A DNA stretch of 64,000 nt from Opisthocomus hoazin (lineage: Eukaryota > Chordata > Aves > Opisthocomiformes > Opisthocomidae): positions 18,494,518 through 18,558,517 of the forward strand of contig NC_134414.1 in assembly GCF_030867145.1 (NCBI RefSeq). The letters are read 5' to 3'. A program made the position numbers and the translations under genes. Below are positions 20,874-32,015 of the stretch, piece after piece. How positions within the stretch are numbered: the stretch's first letter is position 1; every line of letters begins with the position of its first letter. The notes under the pieces were generated by a model, which was given only the letters and a program-made list of their open reading frames with translations, searched no databases and was not told the origin of the DNA.

Positions 20874-23800
20874 CTTTTACTTGAAGAAATGCTAACGTTT
20901 TGACGGGTTTCAAATTTCTGTGGAAAGGATTGTACACGACAAAGTCCTGAGCTAACTATTTGGGAATGTCTGCAGCGCAAAGAGCAGCCAGCACATCACT
21001 CCTGTAATGCCTGGATTTAATAAACCACGTTTCAATTGCAGAGCAGATTTTATATCATACTGCTTGTATCCTGAGAGCAATTACTGCTTATCACCTCTGC
21101 ATGACACATCAAACGTGTACATTTGCAGTGTGATAAAACTGCAGCAGATTTTCTTATATGCTATTTTTGACCATTAGTATATATCTGGTATGGACTAGTC
21201 TGAGCTACTTGAAAGAAAAACTAGTATTAATCGAGGTTTTTGTCTTTTTACAAAGGTTTTTATCATTAAAATGAGGGCATTGATATCGGTGTGGTGGTAG
21301 TACACTAGAACTGGCTGTGGAGGCAATTTTAGAGTATGTATGTCCTAAAAGCAAATTCTAAATAGAAAACTGGAAAATTTTAAAATAATGCTTTGTGTTA
21401 CACTGAAAATTGTTTACCGGGAGGACAACAGCAGTCTGTTTGTCTCACTGGTGGCCCATCCTTAGGAACAGAAGTATTGGGAGTGGGATAATCATGCCAA
21501 TACAATGATTTTTACCCCTAAAAAATAGCAAAGTACAAGAGAATGTCCTGAAAAATAAGATTAAATGTAGTCCACAGAAACTAAATTAAAGCTATATAGC
21601 AGGCACTTACAGTGTTCATACACTCAGATCCACTATTTTTGTATCTTAAAAACTGTATCTGACATTTTATCCAAAAAGCAAATTATTTGGAAAGTTTATT
21701 TTGAAAGTTCATAAAGGTCCAGCAGATTTTCAACTCCTCATGCACATTAGAGAATTCAGACTGTTTGTGATCTGGCTGCATAAATAAAACCTGAGCTTCT
21801 AACGTACCACTGGGAGATAAGACTGTCTCAGGGATTGTCAGAATACGCTGTTCATCGTCACCTTACACTGGCACAGCCAATGTTCCAGATGTGTCTCAGT
21901 ACTGTGGCTCATCTCCATCCCTATCTGAAGCTGGAATACACTGGAAACAGCTTTTGCCAGAAGGAGATTTGAAAGCAGTTGGGAGAGCGGGGTTAATACA
22001 GTTTTTAATCCAGATTTTAATCCATTTTTTTTTTAATCCAATGTTTTCTTTCAACATTAATAGCTAATGGGCACTGAGAACCTGTACCTGGGCTCCTCCT
22101 GAGAGGAGCACATTCAACTGCTCGTGATAATTTTAACAACATTGCTTCTTCAATAATCTCTCAAAATAAGGTTTTTATTTGTTCTATTTGTTACTGCATG
22201 GCATGTTATAGTTCTCCAAGATAAGAGTTACTAGAATTTAACTGTGCATTAGTTGATGCTCTCTTTAGAATATGCAGGTTGTGATCCATCGCACAGTCTC
22301 AGGGAGGTACAAAGGTGGAAAAGATTTTCATAGCTATCCATATATGACAATAAGGGGAAAAGAACAGTTTTTATTCCTCTTCCTATGCACGGAAATAGGA
22401 AGACGACCCAAATTTCAGGAAGGAATGGTTAAAATGGTCAGAACCTTGGCTGAACTCCTTCTCCCGTGCAGTCGCCTACACAGTTAAACTGAAGCTTGGA
22501 GGAAAGCTAAAGGGCATTAGCAGATTAATTCCAACTGGAACAAGAAAAGAAAACTGTGTTTCTGCGTCAGCATAGCTATGCTCCAGCCTTCAAAAGAGAT
22601 TTGTAATAAATTCAGAATCTACCCAGCAAATATTTAAGAGCTGGTGTTTATCCTTCGCTGGAGTATCAGTCTCTGTCCCACAGTAAAATTTATGAGACTT
22701 GCTTCAAACCAGCTGCCAGAGTGAGACCTTCCACTTTGTAACCACTTGATATCAGGCTGCTTACTGTCCCAGAATCATCATCCAGTTCTGAAATGCACGG
22801 TCCTCGGCTAGGGCCTTCTCTTCCCACAGTCTGGAAGATGTGAGGAGTTATCTAGTAACCCTGAAGGAGGGCTATGGAGAAGTAAGAAAAAGGAAAAGGC
22901 AAAAAAGGGAAAGACAGAAAGATACATAAAAACTAGTCTTAATTCTAAATTTCAGAAGGCATCTACAGTGAAGCTGTGAGATGCGCTGGATAAGATGAAA
23001 ATCTGCAGTAAGTCTAAAGCAGCTCAAATTCTGCCAGTGTGAGTTGACCATGGACTTGAATCTTCCTGGGTGCGACATGGGCTCGGATTCTGCAGTGGTT
23101 TCCCAGCTCTGCTTCAGCCCTGCCTGGGTGACTCAGTTCTCCATACTCATAAAGCCTGCCACTGCAACCGAAACGAAATGCTGCGTTTCATCAGGCAAAC
23201 TGGGATTTTAAACGTGAACGTGGGTTGAAAAGTGCATGGTAGTTAAGTGGCAACCAGTCTTCTGCCTGCAACACAGAAGAGTTCAGACTGGGCAAAGAGG
23301 TGGCAACTTTGGGGCTGGTATTCTGAACTGGAGGTGAAAGACTTCCATTTTCGGGTCATCTTCTCAACTGTGGTAACTGGGATATCATAAATATTCTGCA
23401 CATTCGGCAACCTGAGCATCAGTGGTCTTGACCATAAAATGGTAATAGTAACACCTACTTGACAAGCTGTGCTACCAGTGGGGGGGGGAAGTCTGTGAAG
23501 AAAAGTATTTCACAAATGCCGAGTGCTATTTTTACCCTCCCGGTCAAAGACATAGACCAGCTGCACACTGAAAAAGAGAAGAATTGGTTTAAGCTCAAAT
23601 GCAACAGCCAAGAAATGTCTCGCCAGGAAACCACCAAGGCATTTAGCTTCTTGCCGACAGCTCATCCCAGGCATGGCAGTACCCCAGGACAACACACCCT
23701 GCGTCGCCTGAAAAAAAACTGAAGCTTTGCAGTCTTAAGAACAATTTTTTAAAAAAATTTGTGTAAATTTATTCACTTTATGTATTTTTTATATTCTTCT

Positions 23801-24069
23801 ATAAAATTTTATAAATTTTACGTATCTTTTTCTTTTTTTGTATTTTGATTTCTGCAGCCTGGGGTTAAAAAAAAAAAAAGGTTTATCCTGTTAACTCCCT
23901 GTCTTCACGGCCAACAGCTCTAACAGACACCCGCAGGGAGCTCTGCAAACCACGAGCAGCAGGCAGGCTCAGGGAGCTGTCTCTTTTGCCCTGCGAAACT
24001 AATGATAAACGTTATCTGTTCCGATTCACTGGGGGGGTTTTGTTTGTTTTTTTTTTAATGGTATCCTGT
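20874..24069. other. ANGPTL5 5' flank / intergenic region between the divergent genes
   Basis: About 3.2 kb between the ANGPTL5 start codon and the CpG island. It carries the probable ANGPTL5 promoter near 21.0 kb and short homopolymer runs (G9 around 23480, A/T runs near 23.75-23.9 kb). No coding exon could be supported; an upstream non-coding ANGPTL5 exon cannot be excluded. Confidence 0.5.
21048..21054 (-). promoter_or_regulatory. Candidate TATA box for ANGPTL5
   Basis: Plus-strand TTTTATA gives TATAAAA on the minus strand, about 175 bp upstream of the ANGPTL5 start codon. That would place transcription start near 21.02 kb and a 5' UTR of roughly 150 nt. Position and motif only; no transcript evidence. 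Confidence 0.4.
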
Positions 24070-24210
24070 TATTTATAAAAGCGCGGAGAGGATGGAAAGC
24101 CCGGTGAGAGCCACGCAACGTGCCCCAGGAGCGGGGTCCCTCAGGAGGCGGCCAGACACGGCGGGGGCCCGGCGGCGGAGCGAGGTGTCCGCGCCCGGCT
24201 TCCAGCCAGC

Positions 24211-24290
24211 GCCCCGGACCGCCGGGGACCGCCGGGGACCGCCGGGGACCGCCGGGGACCGCCGGGGACCGCCGGGGACCGCCGGGGCCC
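24211..24290 (+). repeat. 10-bp minisatellite GCCGGGGACC
   Basis: Six perfect GCCGGGGACC units at 24221-24280, flanked by GCCCCGGACC and GCCGGGGCCC variants. C/G-rich with regular G4 tracts on the plus strand, so G-quadruplex-capable. Because 10 is not a multiple of 3, copy changes would shift any frame, which argues against it being coding. Confidence 0.95.
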
Positions 24291-24374
24291 GGCCGCCGGC
24301 GGGAGCGCTCGCTGCCGGGCCCCGCCCGCCCTGCCCCTCGCTTCGGGTTTGAAGCCTGGTAAAGGCAGCGCCAG

Positions 24375-24379
24375 CCAAT
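24375..24379 (+). promoter_or_regulatory. CCAAT box
   Basis: CAGCCAATC inside the CpG island, a good NF-Y-type context. Confidence 0.5.
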
Positions 24380-24413
24380 CCGCCGCCGCCGCCATCCCCT
24401 CAGCCGCTATCCC

Positions 24414-24600
24414 GCCCTCCCCTCAGCCGCTCCCCCACCGCCGTCTCAGCCGTTCCCCCGCCCTCCCCTCAGCCGCTCCCCCACCGCCGTCTCAGCCGTT
24501 CCCCCGCCCTCCCCTCAGCCACTGCCCCGCCTCCCCCTCAGCCGCTCCCCGACCTCCCCTCAGCCGCTGCCCCGCCCTCCCCTCAGTCGTTCCCCGCCCC
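24414..24600 (+). repeat. C-rich minisatellite, 46-bp and shorter units
   Basis: Two near-perfect 46-bp units begin at 24414 and 24460, each containing CCCTCAGCCGCTCCCCCACC and a GTCTCAGCCGTTCCCCCGCC half. Diverged 20-25 bp CCCTCAGCCGCT units follow to about 24600. Strand-asymmetric C-rich composition. Confidence 0.85.
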
Positions 24601-24624
24601 GTTGCGAAGGAAGCGGCGTCCCCG

Positions 24625-24638
24625 GTTGCTACGCGGAC
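24625..24638 (+). promoter_or_regulatory. X-box-like RFX site (candidate)
   Basis: GTTGCT-AC-GCGGAC matches the RYYNYY-N2-RRNRAC form of the RFX X-box with one mismatch. RFX factors drive many centrosomal and ciliary genes, and CEP126 is such a gene. A second half-site GTTGC starts at 24601. One mismatch in a GC-rich island can arise by chance. Confidence 0.3.
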
Positions 24639-25010
24639 GGCGGCGCGGCCGAACACGCCCGAGGAGCGGGCTCCCGCGGCTCGCTGCGGTGCGGGACGGC
24701 GGGCCCGGGGCGGTGAATGGAGCCCATCGGGAACGTCCCCCCCGGCGGCCCCCGGGACTGTGCGGGAGCGCGGCGGCCCGCTGCTGTGTATCCTTCGCGC
24801 ATCGCCCTCCGCGGGGTGCGGCGGCGGCGAGGGCCCGGGGCGGGCCGCCGGGGCGGGCGGAGGAGCGGGCCGTGAGGGCGGGCCTGCCTAGGAGCAGCCT
24901 CCCGGCGGAGGGGCCCCGCGAAGGCGGGCAGTGGGCCGAGGGGCCCGTGTGGGGCGGCGGTGGGCACCCCACCCGCGGTCGGGGATCGCCTCAGGGGTGG
25001 CTGGGGACAA

Positions 25011-25745
25011 AGTTGGTACGCTGGGGCTTTAAGCTGCTGTAGGAAGGTTGGGTTCTCAGGCAAATTCGGAGTTTTCTTCTTTTCCCTCTTCTAAGATGCA
25101 CTGCCACTGGGAAGTGTATTTTCCCTCCTAACTTCGGGATCCTTGTTTTTGTGAATGTAAGTACTAAGAAATACTGACACAAGTTGTAAGCTCTGCCCGT
25201 ACAGTGCCACTCCAGTCAGTACTGACAGGAGGCAGGACTGGCCTTGCTCTGTGGAGAGCTCTTATCCAGTGAGATTAATGAATTTCAGGGTCAACAAATA
25301 GCCCTTTAGACTGGGGGGGGACTGACTATTCAAACATTTTCCCTGTGATAAGTGTATCCATATGTTACAGATTTAGATAATAGCAGAAAGATGTGTCTTC
25401 AAACAGACATAATAACAGCAAGATTTTTCATTTGCTGATACCGTGAAAGATGAGCGGAAAGCCTCTGTCAAAATCATGGTAAACAGTAAAATACAATTAC
25501 ATTTTTTTGGGGGGTAAACATAAACTTAGGTATGACCATAATATATGTTTGTGGGACCAGCTGTTGTGTACTTAGTCAAAAGGTGTATCAGCATTTTGTG
25601 TCTCATGGATAAAGTTTGCCCTTTCCTAAAAGATATGTGAAGTCAATCACATGGGCTTTTAATCTTTTAATGAGCTGTTTAATGCAGTTTCCATTGTCCT
25701 TAACACAATGCTAGGGACAGAGCTTTACCGTTTCATTTTGAACAG
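25011..25745 (+). other. CEP126 5' region / intron 1
   Basis: Sequence between the CpG island and exon 2. A strong donor-like AAT|gtaagt occurs near 25156, but the sequence before it has stops in every frame that would fit, so it could only end a non-coding exon. Confidence 0.5.
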
Positions 25746-25840
25746 GATTTAGAAGAAGAACGTCGGGCATTGAAAGAAGATCAAAAAATATGTCGGAGTA
25801 GGGCACAGAGATATTTGATAGAGACAAACAGAAGAAGAAG
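25746..25840 (+). CDS. CEP126: CEP126 coding exon 2 (N-terminal coiled coil)
   Basis: 95-bp exon between acceptor GAACAG and donor AAG|gtaagt. It encodes DLEEERRALKEDQKICRSRA, then QRYLIETNRRRR: highly charged, helical and very similar to the conserved N-terminal coiled coil of CEP126/KIAA1377, whose human counterpart reads LEEERQ...QKICRNRAR...ESNRRKK. CEP126 is a centrosomal and basal-body protein needed for microtubule organisation and cilium formation; that role is family knowledge. Phase 0 in, phase 2 out. This is the first exon that can be assigned securely. Confidence 0.9.
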
Positions 25841-27789
25841 GTAAGTAACTAGGGTTCCTTTGGTACGAGATAGTAAAAAAAAAAAAAGTGAATCAAAACC
25901 TTGAAACGGCTCAATATATTTCTACTCTTTGCACGTTTACATTGTTAAATAGCCTCACTGCTTTGTTCTAGAGGAATCTGGGCTGATAAATTTCACCGAT
26001 GCAGTTTCTCGCTATAGGACAAACAAAACATAAAAAGAGCAATATTCTGAGTTGCTCGCTACTTTATGGAAACTCACTGTAGTCACTTATTACTGTATAA
26101 GGTAAAGGTAAGTAGCGCTTTCATTTCATGGATCTGCATTTCTTGTGTAATTCTGGGTTCTATTAGCTTCAGTGGATGTGTGACATGCGTTCGGCAGTAC
26201 AGTACGGGTCAGCAGGCAGGCAGTCGTCGTTGCCTGCTGAAGTGTCTGCTTTTCTTCTGTGTGGCGTAACAGCTGCACAGCCTTCCCTGCGTGGTGGGGC
26301 TTTGCGCTCCCACTTCTCAATAAACACAATGCAAAGTCTTTCTAGTACGGGATTATATTGGTAAGGAAAATATTCTGCATTGATGTTTCAAACAGAGCTT
26401 TGAATATTCTGCCTTTCTGCACACATGAGAATGCAGAGTTATTAAATATTCTGTGACAAATGGATTAAGTCAATTATACACTGAGCTGTTTCAGTGACGT
26501 GCTGTAAGTTGTTTAACAGGCATAGGAGGCTTTTCTGAGCGTTGGGACTGCACTCGCACATGCAGGAGACTCAGCTGTCTGTGCTGCAGAGGCAGATGGG
26601 TTCCCCTTGCAAGCCCACAGCCTCAGACCAGGTTCCTCTGCCTAGTGTTAACTCGTTAACGCTCATCCCCCATAGTTCCCATATCAGATGATTTCTGTTG
26701 TACAATGTTTACGTACTGAACTATGTTGATACTTTGTGAGGGGCTGTAGATATTGTTTATACTGCCATTTTAGCTTGACAGTGTGTGCTGTCAGCATATG
26801 TTTTGAAATATAAAGAAAAATGGAAGAGGAAGTGTGATCATCTGGGAGTCATTAAAGACAGTGTGCAACCCACAACCTTTGCAGATAATAAACCGAGTCT
26901 CAGCTGAAAGATTAAATGTCTTACTTAGTTTTCTGGAACAGTACCACTGTAACACTACGCATCTCAGATGAACACTGTTTATTGTATTACTGGTCTTGAA
27001 ATATTATACTCTAATGTAAAAGCAAATACCAGACAGCCTGCAAATTTTTGATAGACTGGTATAGTTAAACTAATACTCATTGATACATAAATTCATTTCC
27101 ATATGAATCTCATTGCAGCCTTAAGAAACACAGTACAAATCCAGGTTACTCGGGTGAGCCAGTTAAAGAATTTAGGGATGGTGTTCGTAAAATGAAATTG
27201 TTTCCATTTTTGACAGTTGAGAATGGCACAACTCAAAGCATAACAAGCAGTTCAAATGGAAGTCTGTGGTGGCAAGTCTTCCTCTAATAACTGAAAAGGA
27301 GTTAGTTGTCTAGTGTTAGAAAGGTAGTAAGTGCGTACAGTATTAATAAGCTGTGAAATGTAATTAAAAATTAAGAGTCTTTGCATATATGGAGGAAAGT
27401 AATTTAGAAATAAAATGTTCCTTGAAAATGAATATTTCTTTCCTGACAGTTATGCGGGTAGGAAGTTATTTATCTTCTAATGGATCAGCCATCAGGTCAT
27501 GTCTCCAATCTGCATATAAGCCAAAATGCATTAGCTTTGAAACATATGTAAAGGTGTTAGCTATCATGATGGTTTCTTAAGGGCAGCATAACTTCCTTAA
27601 GCTCTGCATTGTCACCTGGCAGCACCCTGAATTCTCCCTGAGAGGGCTTACAAGCATGCATCAGAAGTTATTCTTGGCACTGCTGTTTTACAATTTCAAA
27701 ACTGAAATTGTTTCTCTCATATTTTTTTCTGTCAACATAAGGAGAGTAGACATGAGTGCACTGTGAAGTATGACAGTCTGTTTTCTACT

Positions 27790-27985
27790 TCTAAGCTTCA
27801 CATAGAATGGTTGAGGTTGGAAGGATCCTCTTGAGGCCATCTGGTCCAACCACCCCCTGCTACACAAGGGCCACCTAGAGCTTGTTGCCCAGGACCATGT
27901 CCAGACAGCTTTTGAGTATCTCCAAGGATGGAGACTCCACCACCTCTTTGGGCAACCTGTGCCAGTGCTCAGTTGCTCTCACAAT
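27790..27985 (-). mobile_element. Older CR1 LINE, 3' part of a split element
   Basis: CATAGAATGGTTGAGGTTGG, then TCTGGTCCAACCACCCCCTG and CCAGTGCTCAG, the 3' UTR and C-terminal end of an older CR1 subfamily in reverse orientation. It is interrupted at about 27985 by a younger CR1 and resumes at about 28430. Confidence 0.85.
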
Positions 27986-28430
27986 ATCACAGAATCACAG
28001 AATGGTAGGGGTTGGAAGGGACCTCTGTGGGTCATCTAGTCCAACCCTCCTGCCGAAGCAGGGTCACCTACAGCAGGCTGCACAGGACCTTGTCCAGGCG
28101 GGTCTTGAATTCATCTCCAGAGAAGGAGACTCCACAACCTCCCTGGGCAGCCTGTTCCAGTGCTCCGTCACCCTCAGAGGGAAGAAGTTCTTCCTCATGT
28201 TCAGATGGAACTTCCTGTGCTTCAGTTTGTGCCCATTGCCCCTTGTCCTGTCGCTGGGCACTACTGAAAAGAGCTTGGCCCCATCCTCCTGACACCCACC
28301 CTTCAGATATTTGTAAGTATATATTAGGTCCCCTCGCAGCCTTCTCTTCTTCAGGCTGAACAAGCCCAGCTCCCTCAGCCTCTCCTCGTAGGAGAGATGT
28401 TCCAGTCCCCTCACCATCTTTGTAGCCCCA
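27986..28430 (-). mobile_element. Young CR1 LINE inserted into the older CR1
   Basis: Begins with CACAGAATCACAGAATGG octamers and the GGGGTTGGAAGGGACC 3' UTR, then antisense [40 protein letters not shown] and [18 protein letters not shown]. It is 5'-truncated at a GTAGCCCC junction where the older element resumes. Same family as the copies at 12.5, 43.9, 58.6 and 61.5 kb. The junction creates a chimeric minus-strand open frame that is not a gene. Confidence 0.9.
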
Positions 28431-29442
28431 AGTAAGAAGTGTTTACTGATGTTCAGAGGGAACCTCCTGTGTTTCGGTTTGTGCCTATTCCCTCTGGTCC
28501 TGTCACTGGGCACCACTGAAAAGAGCCTTGCTCCATCCTCTTCGTACCCTTCCTCCACGTATTTATAGACATTAATAAGATCCCCCATGAGACTTCTCCA
28601 GGCTGAACAGTCCCAGCTCTCTCAGTCTTTCCTCACAGGAGACATGCTCCAGTCCTTTCATCATCTTCATGGTCCTTTGTCAGACTCTCTTCACTATGCC
28701 CATGTCTCTCTTGTACTGGGGAGCCCAGAACTGGACATAGTCCTCCAGCTGTGGCCTCACCAGTGCTGAGTAGAGGGGAAAGATCACCTCCCTCGACCTG
28801 CTGGCAATGCTCTGCCTCATGAAGCCCAGGATACCTTTTGCTTTTTTTGCAGCAAAGGCCCATTTCTGGCTCGTGTTCAACTTGGTGTCCAGCAGGACCC
28901 CCAGGTTCTTTTCTGCAAGGCTACTTTCCAGCGGGGTGGCTCCCAGCATGTGTTGTTCCTCCCCAGGTGCAGGACTTTGCACTTCTCCTTCATGAGGTTC
29001 CTGCCAGCCCATTTCTCCAGCCTGTTGAGGTCCCTCTGGATGGCAGCAGGACCGTCTGATGTATCAGCCGCTCCTCCTGGTTTTGTGTCATCTGCAGACT
29101 TGCTGAAGGTACACTCTGCCCCATCATCCATGATCATTAATGAAGATATTAAATAGGACTGGGGCCAGTATTGACCCCTGGGGTACACCACTAGTTACTG
29201 GCTTCCAACCAGACTTCATGTCACCTATCACAACCCTCTGGGCCTGGCCATTGAGACAGTTTTCAGTCCACCTCCCTGTCTGCTTATCCAGCCTATACAT
29301 CAACAGCTTGTCTATGAGGATCTTATAGAAGACAGTATCAGTGCCCTTGGTGAAGTCCACTTAGACAATATCCACTGCTTTCCCCTTATCTACCAGGCCA
29401 GTCATTTCTTTGAAGAAGCTTATCAAGTTGGTCAAACATGAC
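28431..29442 (-). mobile_element. Older CR1 LINE, 5' part of the split element (reverse-transcriptase region)
   Basis: Continues the interrupted element on the minus strand: [38 protein letters not shown], a diverged ADDTKPGGAADTSDG (the catalytic YADD/FADD position reads SADD) and [20 protein letters not shown]. Frameshifts separate these blocks, so it is dead. The 5' end lies near 29442. Confidence 0.9.
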
Positions 29443-31195
29443 CAAATTTAATGTCAACCTTAAATTTGCAAAGCCTCTGCTGAAAAGTAATAGCAGTGAA
29501 TTTCCATTAGCACAGAGATGTAGAGAAGACGTATCAGAGCTTCTGCCCTGTTCTCAATCTTGTGTCATTTAGGTTCATTCTCTTCGTGTTGCATTGTGCG
29601 GGAAAACTTTTCTATGGGTTGTTTTTGTGTTTTTTTGAAGAACCACCACCAAGCTACCTTTGAACAAGGTTATACCAAGGCTGAGTCCAAGTCTGATAGC
29701 CTCTAGTGCCCAGCTAACAAGAACTGCATATGCAGAGAGCTTGCAGATTGAAGTCTGCTGTTTTCAGGCTATTCTAAATGTACTTGCAATGAGATTTTCC
29801 CTGACAATGTTGTATTCATCTGTTGTCAATACCTCTAAAATGCAACAGCTTCAGTATTATAAATGACTTCTGACACGATGTGCTCAGTTAATTGGTTTAT
29901 TAGTAAAAGACAAACACATCACTTGCACAGAAAAGACCAAGTATAGCTTTGCAAAGCAAAATCTCAGTAACTTCAGTCACAGATCTTTTTCAAAGTGGAT
30001 ATTTAGAGGAACCTGTACTCCTATCCTATCCGAAGTTATTAGTTTCTTTGCATCTCTTGTACTGACCAAGCTCCTTGGTTTTGTGTTAGCAGTACATCAA
30101 CATAGTGAACAAGCAGCCTACTGATTATTTTTAGAAATTTGCCCTAGTATCGAGAAAGTAATTCTCTTATTGTCTCACTAATACACGAAGTTGCAATTTC
30201 AAGATCAGCTTAAGAACTAAATGTGCTCTGGGGCAGTAGCTGACAGATATTTTGTTTAAATAACAGTATTCTGGAAATAGGAGCTACTGACTAAACACAT
30301 ACTTGATGTAAATAAATAGGGTATCATATTTTGTGTTTATATAACACAGTACTTTTTAAATACCAGCTGCCAGTGTGCTGGGGACTGCAACCATCCCACT
30401 GTTACTGCTCAATGTAAAATGTGTATCCCATTTTAATGTGACGTTACTGGCTGCAGGTGGTTGGTTCATGCTGGAAATGTAATTGTCTATGTGCATTTTT
30501 AAATAAACCTTACAGTCAGCTGTCTGGGTTCAGCGTTTTGAATTACCTTGAAATCTGAATAGCTAATCCATGTGTTGTAATTGAGGAAGGAAATGCTTTC
30601 CTAAATTATATCAGTTTCCACTCTATTCCCATTACTGTTATTTTTTCAAAAATACTTTGTTTTCAACATACACACAAGCTTTGTGCTCCACCTACTGGCT
30701 GATTATTATTGATTATTTAATATAAGCTCTTTAAATTATTCATCGATGGTGTTGATAGAGAATGAGAAGCAGTCTAGTGCCAGAAATAGGAGAAAAAAGT
30801 TAGCACTTGGTAAACAGAGAGGGCAAATGTTAAGAGTTTTGTATTGCTTTCAACATAAGAATGAAACTGTGAAAAGTAGTGGTCACTGTAACGATGTAGA
30901 CCCGAAACGTGGTATTGCCATTTCTGGTAACCGGCCACAGGATTGTGCTGAATTTGCGAGGCCTCAGACAGAGGCTTGCCAAGCTTGCTCTCTCTGAACT
31001 TTCCTTGCCCTGCGCGCAGATTTGTTGTGCTTGGTTTAGCTGTGACAGCGATTTCTCTGATTGTCCAGGTGTCTGTGGCTAATTTATTTTGCGTTTGTTT
31101 ATCTTTTTATGGTATGACCGTAGTTTTATATAGATGGAAGTAACAAGCAGTAATTCTATGTAGAGAATGAGATATTTATGACTCTAACATCATGA

Positions 31196-32015
31196 TGTAG
31201 TGTGGGGGAGTACAGGCCTGGTTCGACAGCAGAGGCCTTGAGAACCGGAGGTGCAGGATGCGGTGTAGAGGCGTACAGGCAGGGGCTGGTAAGAGATGGG
31301 GCACAGACTTGGCACTGGAGACCCCGCGGCTATAAACAACTCACCGATAGAAGGTTAAAGAAATGCAGACCTAGATCAGACAAAACTGGTTTCAGGGATA
31401 ACAAAGAGAACAAAAGAATAGTATGTAATATATGTAAAAGGCACCATGTATGGTAGATTTGGAGGTACTGCGGAGCTGCAGATTGATGAAGAAATGGCAA
31501 AGGTGTAAAAGCATGTTAGCAAAGAGAAAAATGACTCCAAGTGGATCCTGAGGTGAGGCAGAAAAAAGCACTAACACGAACATCCTGTTGTTGCTGGTGA
31601 AGGGACTCCAGATGCTGACAGCTCACCGCAGCACCAGAAGAATGAAACCACCAGCCTTGGGATGCAGAGGAACAATGGAACCACAAGCATCAGGAAAAAG
31701 GGTAGAAACTCAATGTGTGAATAACAGTTCAAACTGTTTTATCACGATTATTGTGGCTTTCTCTGTATAGAAGTATTCTTACTGTATTATTATTTTTGGT
31801 AACAATTGTATCAGGATTAATAATGATTATATGCTAACAAAAAAGTTCTTGGCTTTATATAAGGTGTGCTGACTTTTTGCCTATAAATAAGGTTTGGAGT
31901 GTAACAACTGGTGGATGGTGGGCAGCCCTCCTGTGAACCTTTGGGGCACTTTGGAGGCCAGCCCTCTGTGAGACCTTATGACATTGTAAGGGTCGCTCCT
32001 TCCAAAGCCCTTACA
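31196..32015 (+). repeat. Unidentified segment with LTR-like traits
   Basis: The stretch runs from TGTAGTGTGGGGG to CCCTTACA. It carries two TATA-like motifs (TTTATATAAGG near 31855 and TATAAATAAGG near 31882) followed by a C/T-rich repeated CAGCCCTC block, as in an LTR's U3-R-U5. No target-site duplication is evident and the family is not recognised, so it may be ordinary intron. Confidence 0.25.

Larger units (their letters stand above)
24070..25010 (+). promoter_or_regulatory. CpG island: CEP126 promoter and probable first exon
   Basis: Abrupt change from about 35-40% GC to very high GC with dense CpG, ending near 25.0 kb, just upstream of the first recognisable CEP126 exon. It contains CCAAT (24375-24379), an X-box-like site (24625-24638), two minisatellites and an ATG at 24717 in a modest initiation context. 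The first CEP126 coding exon must lie here or shortly after, ending in phase 0, but no exon/donor combination could be chosen with confidence: the ATG at 24717 opens only 53 codons and phase-0 GT sites within it are weak. Other open frames here lack ATG starts and are GC-driven. Confidence 0.8.

Noticed and set aside
24349-25063. Long open frames on both strands in the CpG island
   Set aside because: They are GC-driven (few stop codons), lack ATG starts, run through minisatellites with unit lengths not divisible by three, and show no protein motif.
25071-25156. Coding exon ending at the strong AAT|gtaagt donor
   Set aside because: The frame with the fitting phase has a stop (TAG at about 25040) and no ATG; the frame with an ATG stops before the donor. 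At best it is a non-coding exon.
28064-28588. 174-codon minus-strand open frame as a gene
   Set aside because: It crosses the junction of a nested CR1 insertion; both halves repeat the same CR1 C-terminal motif.
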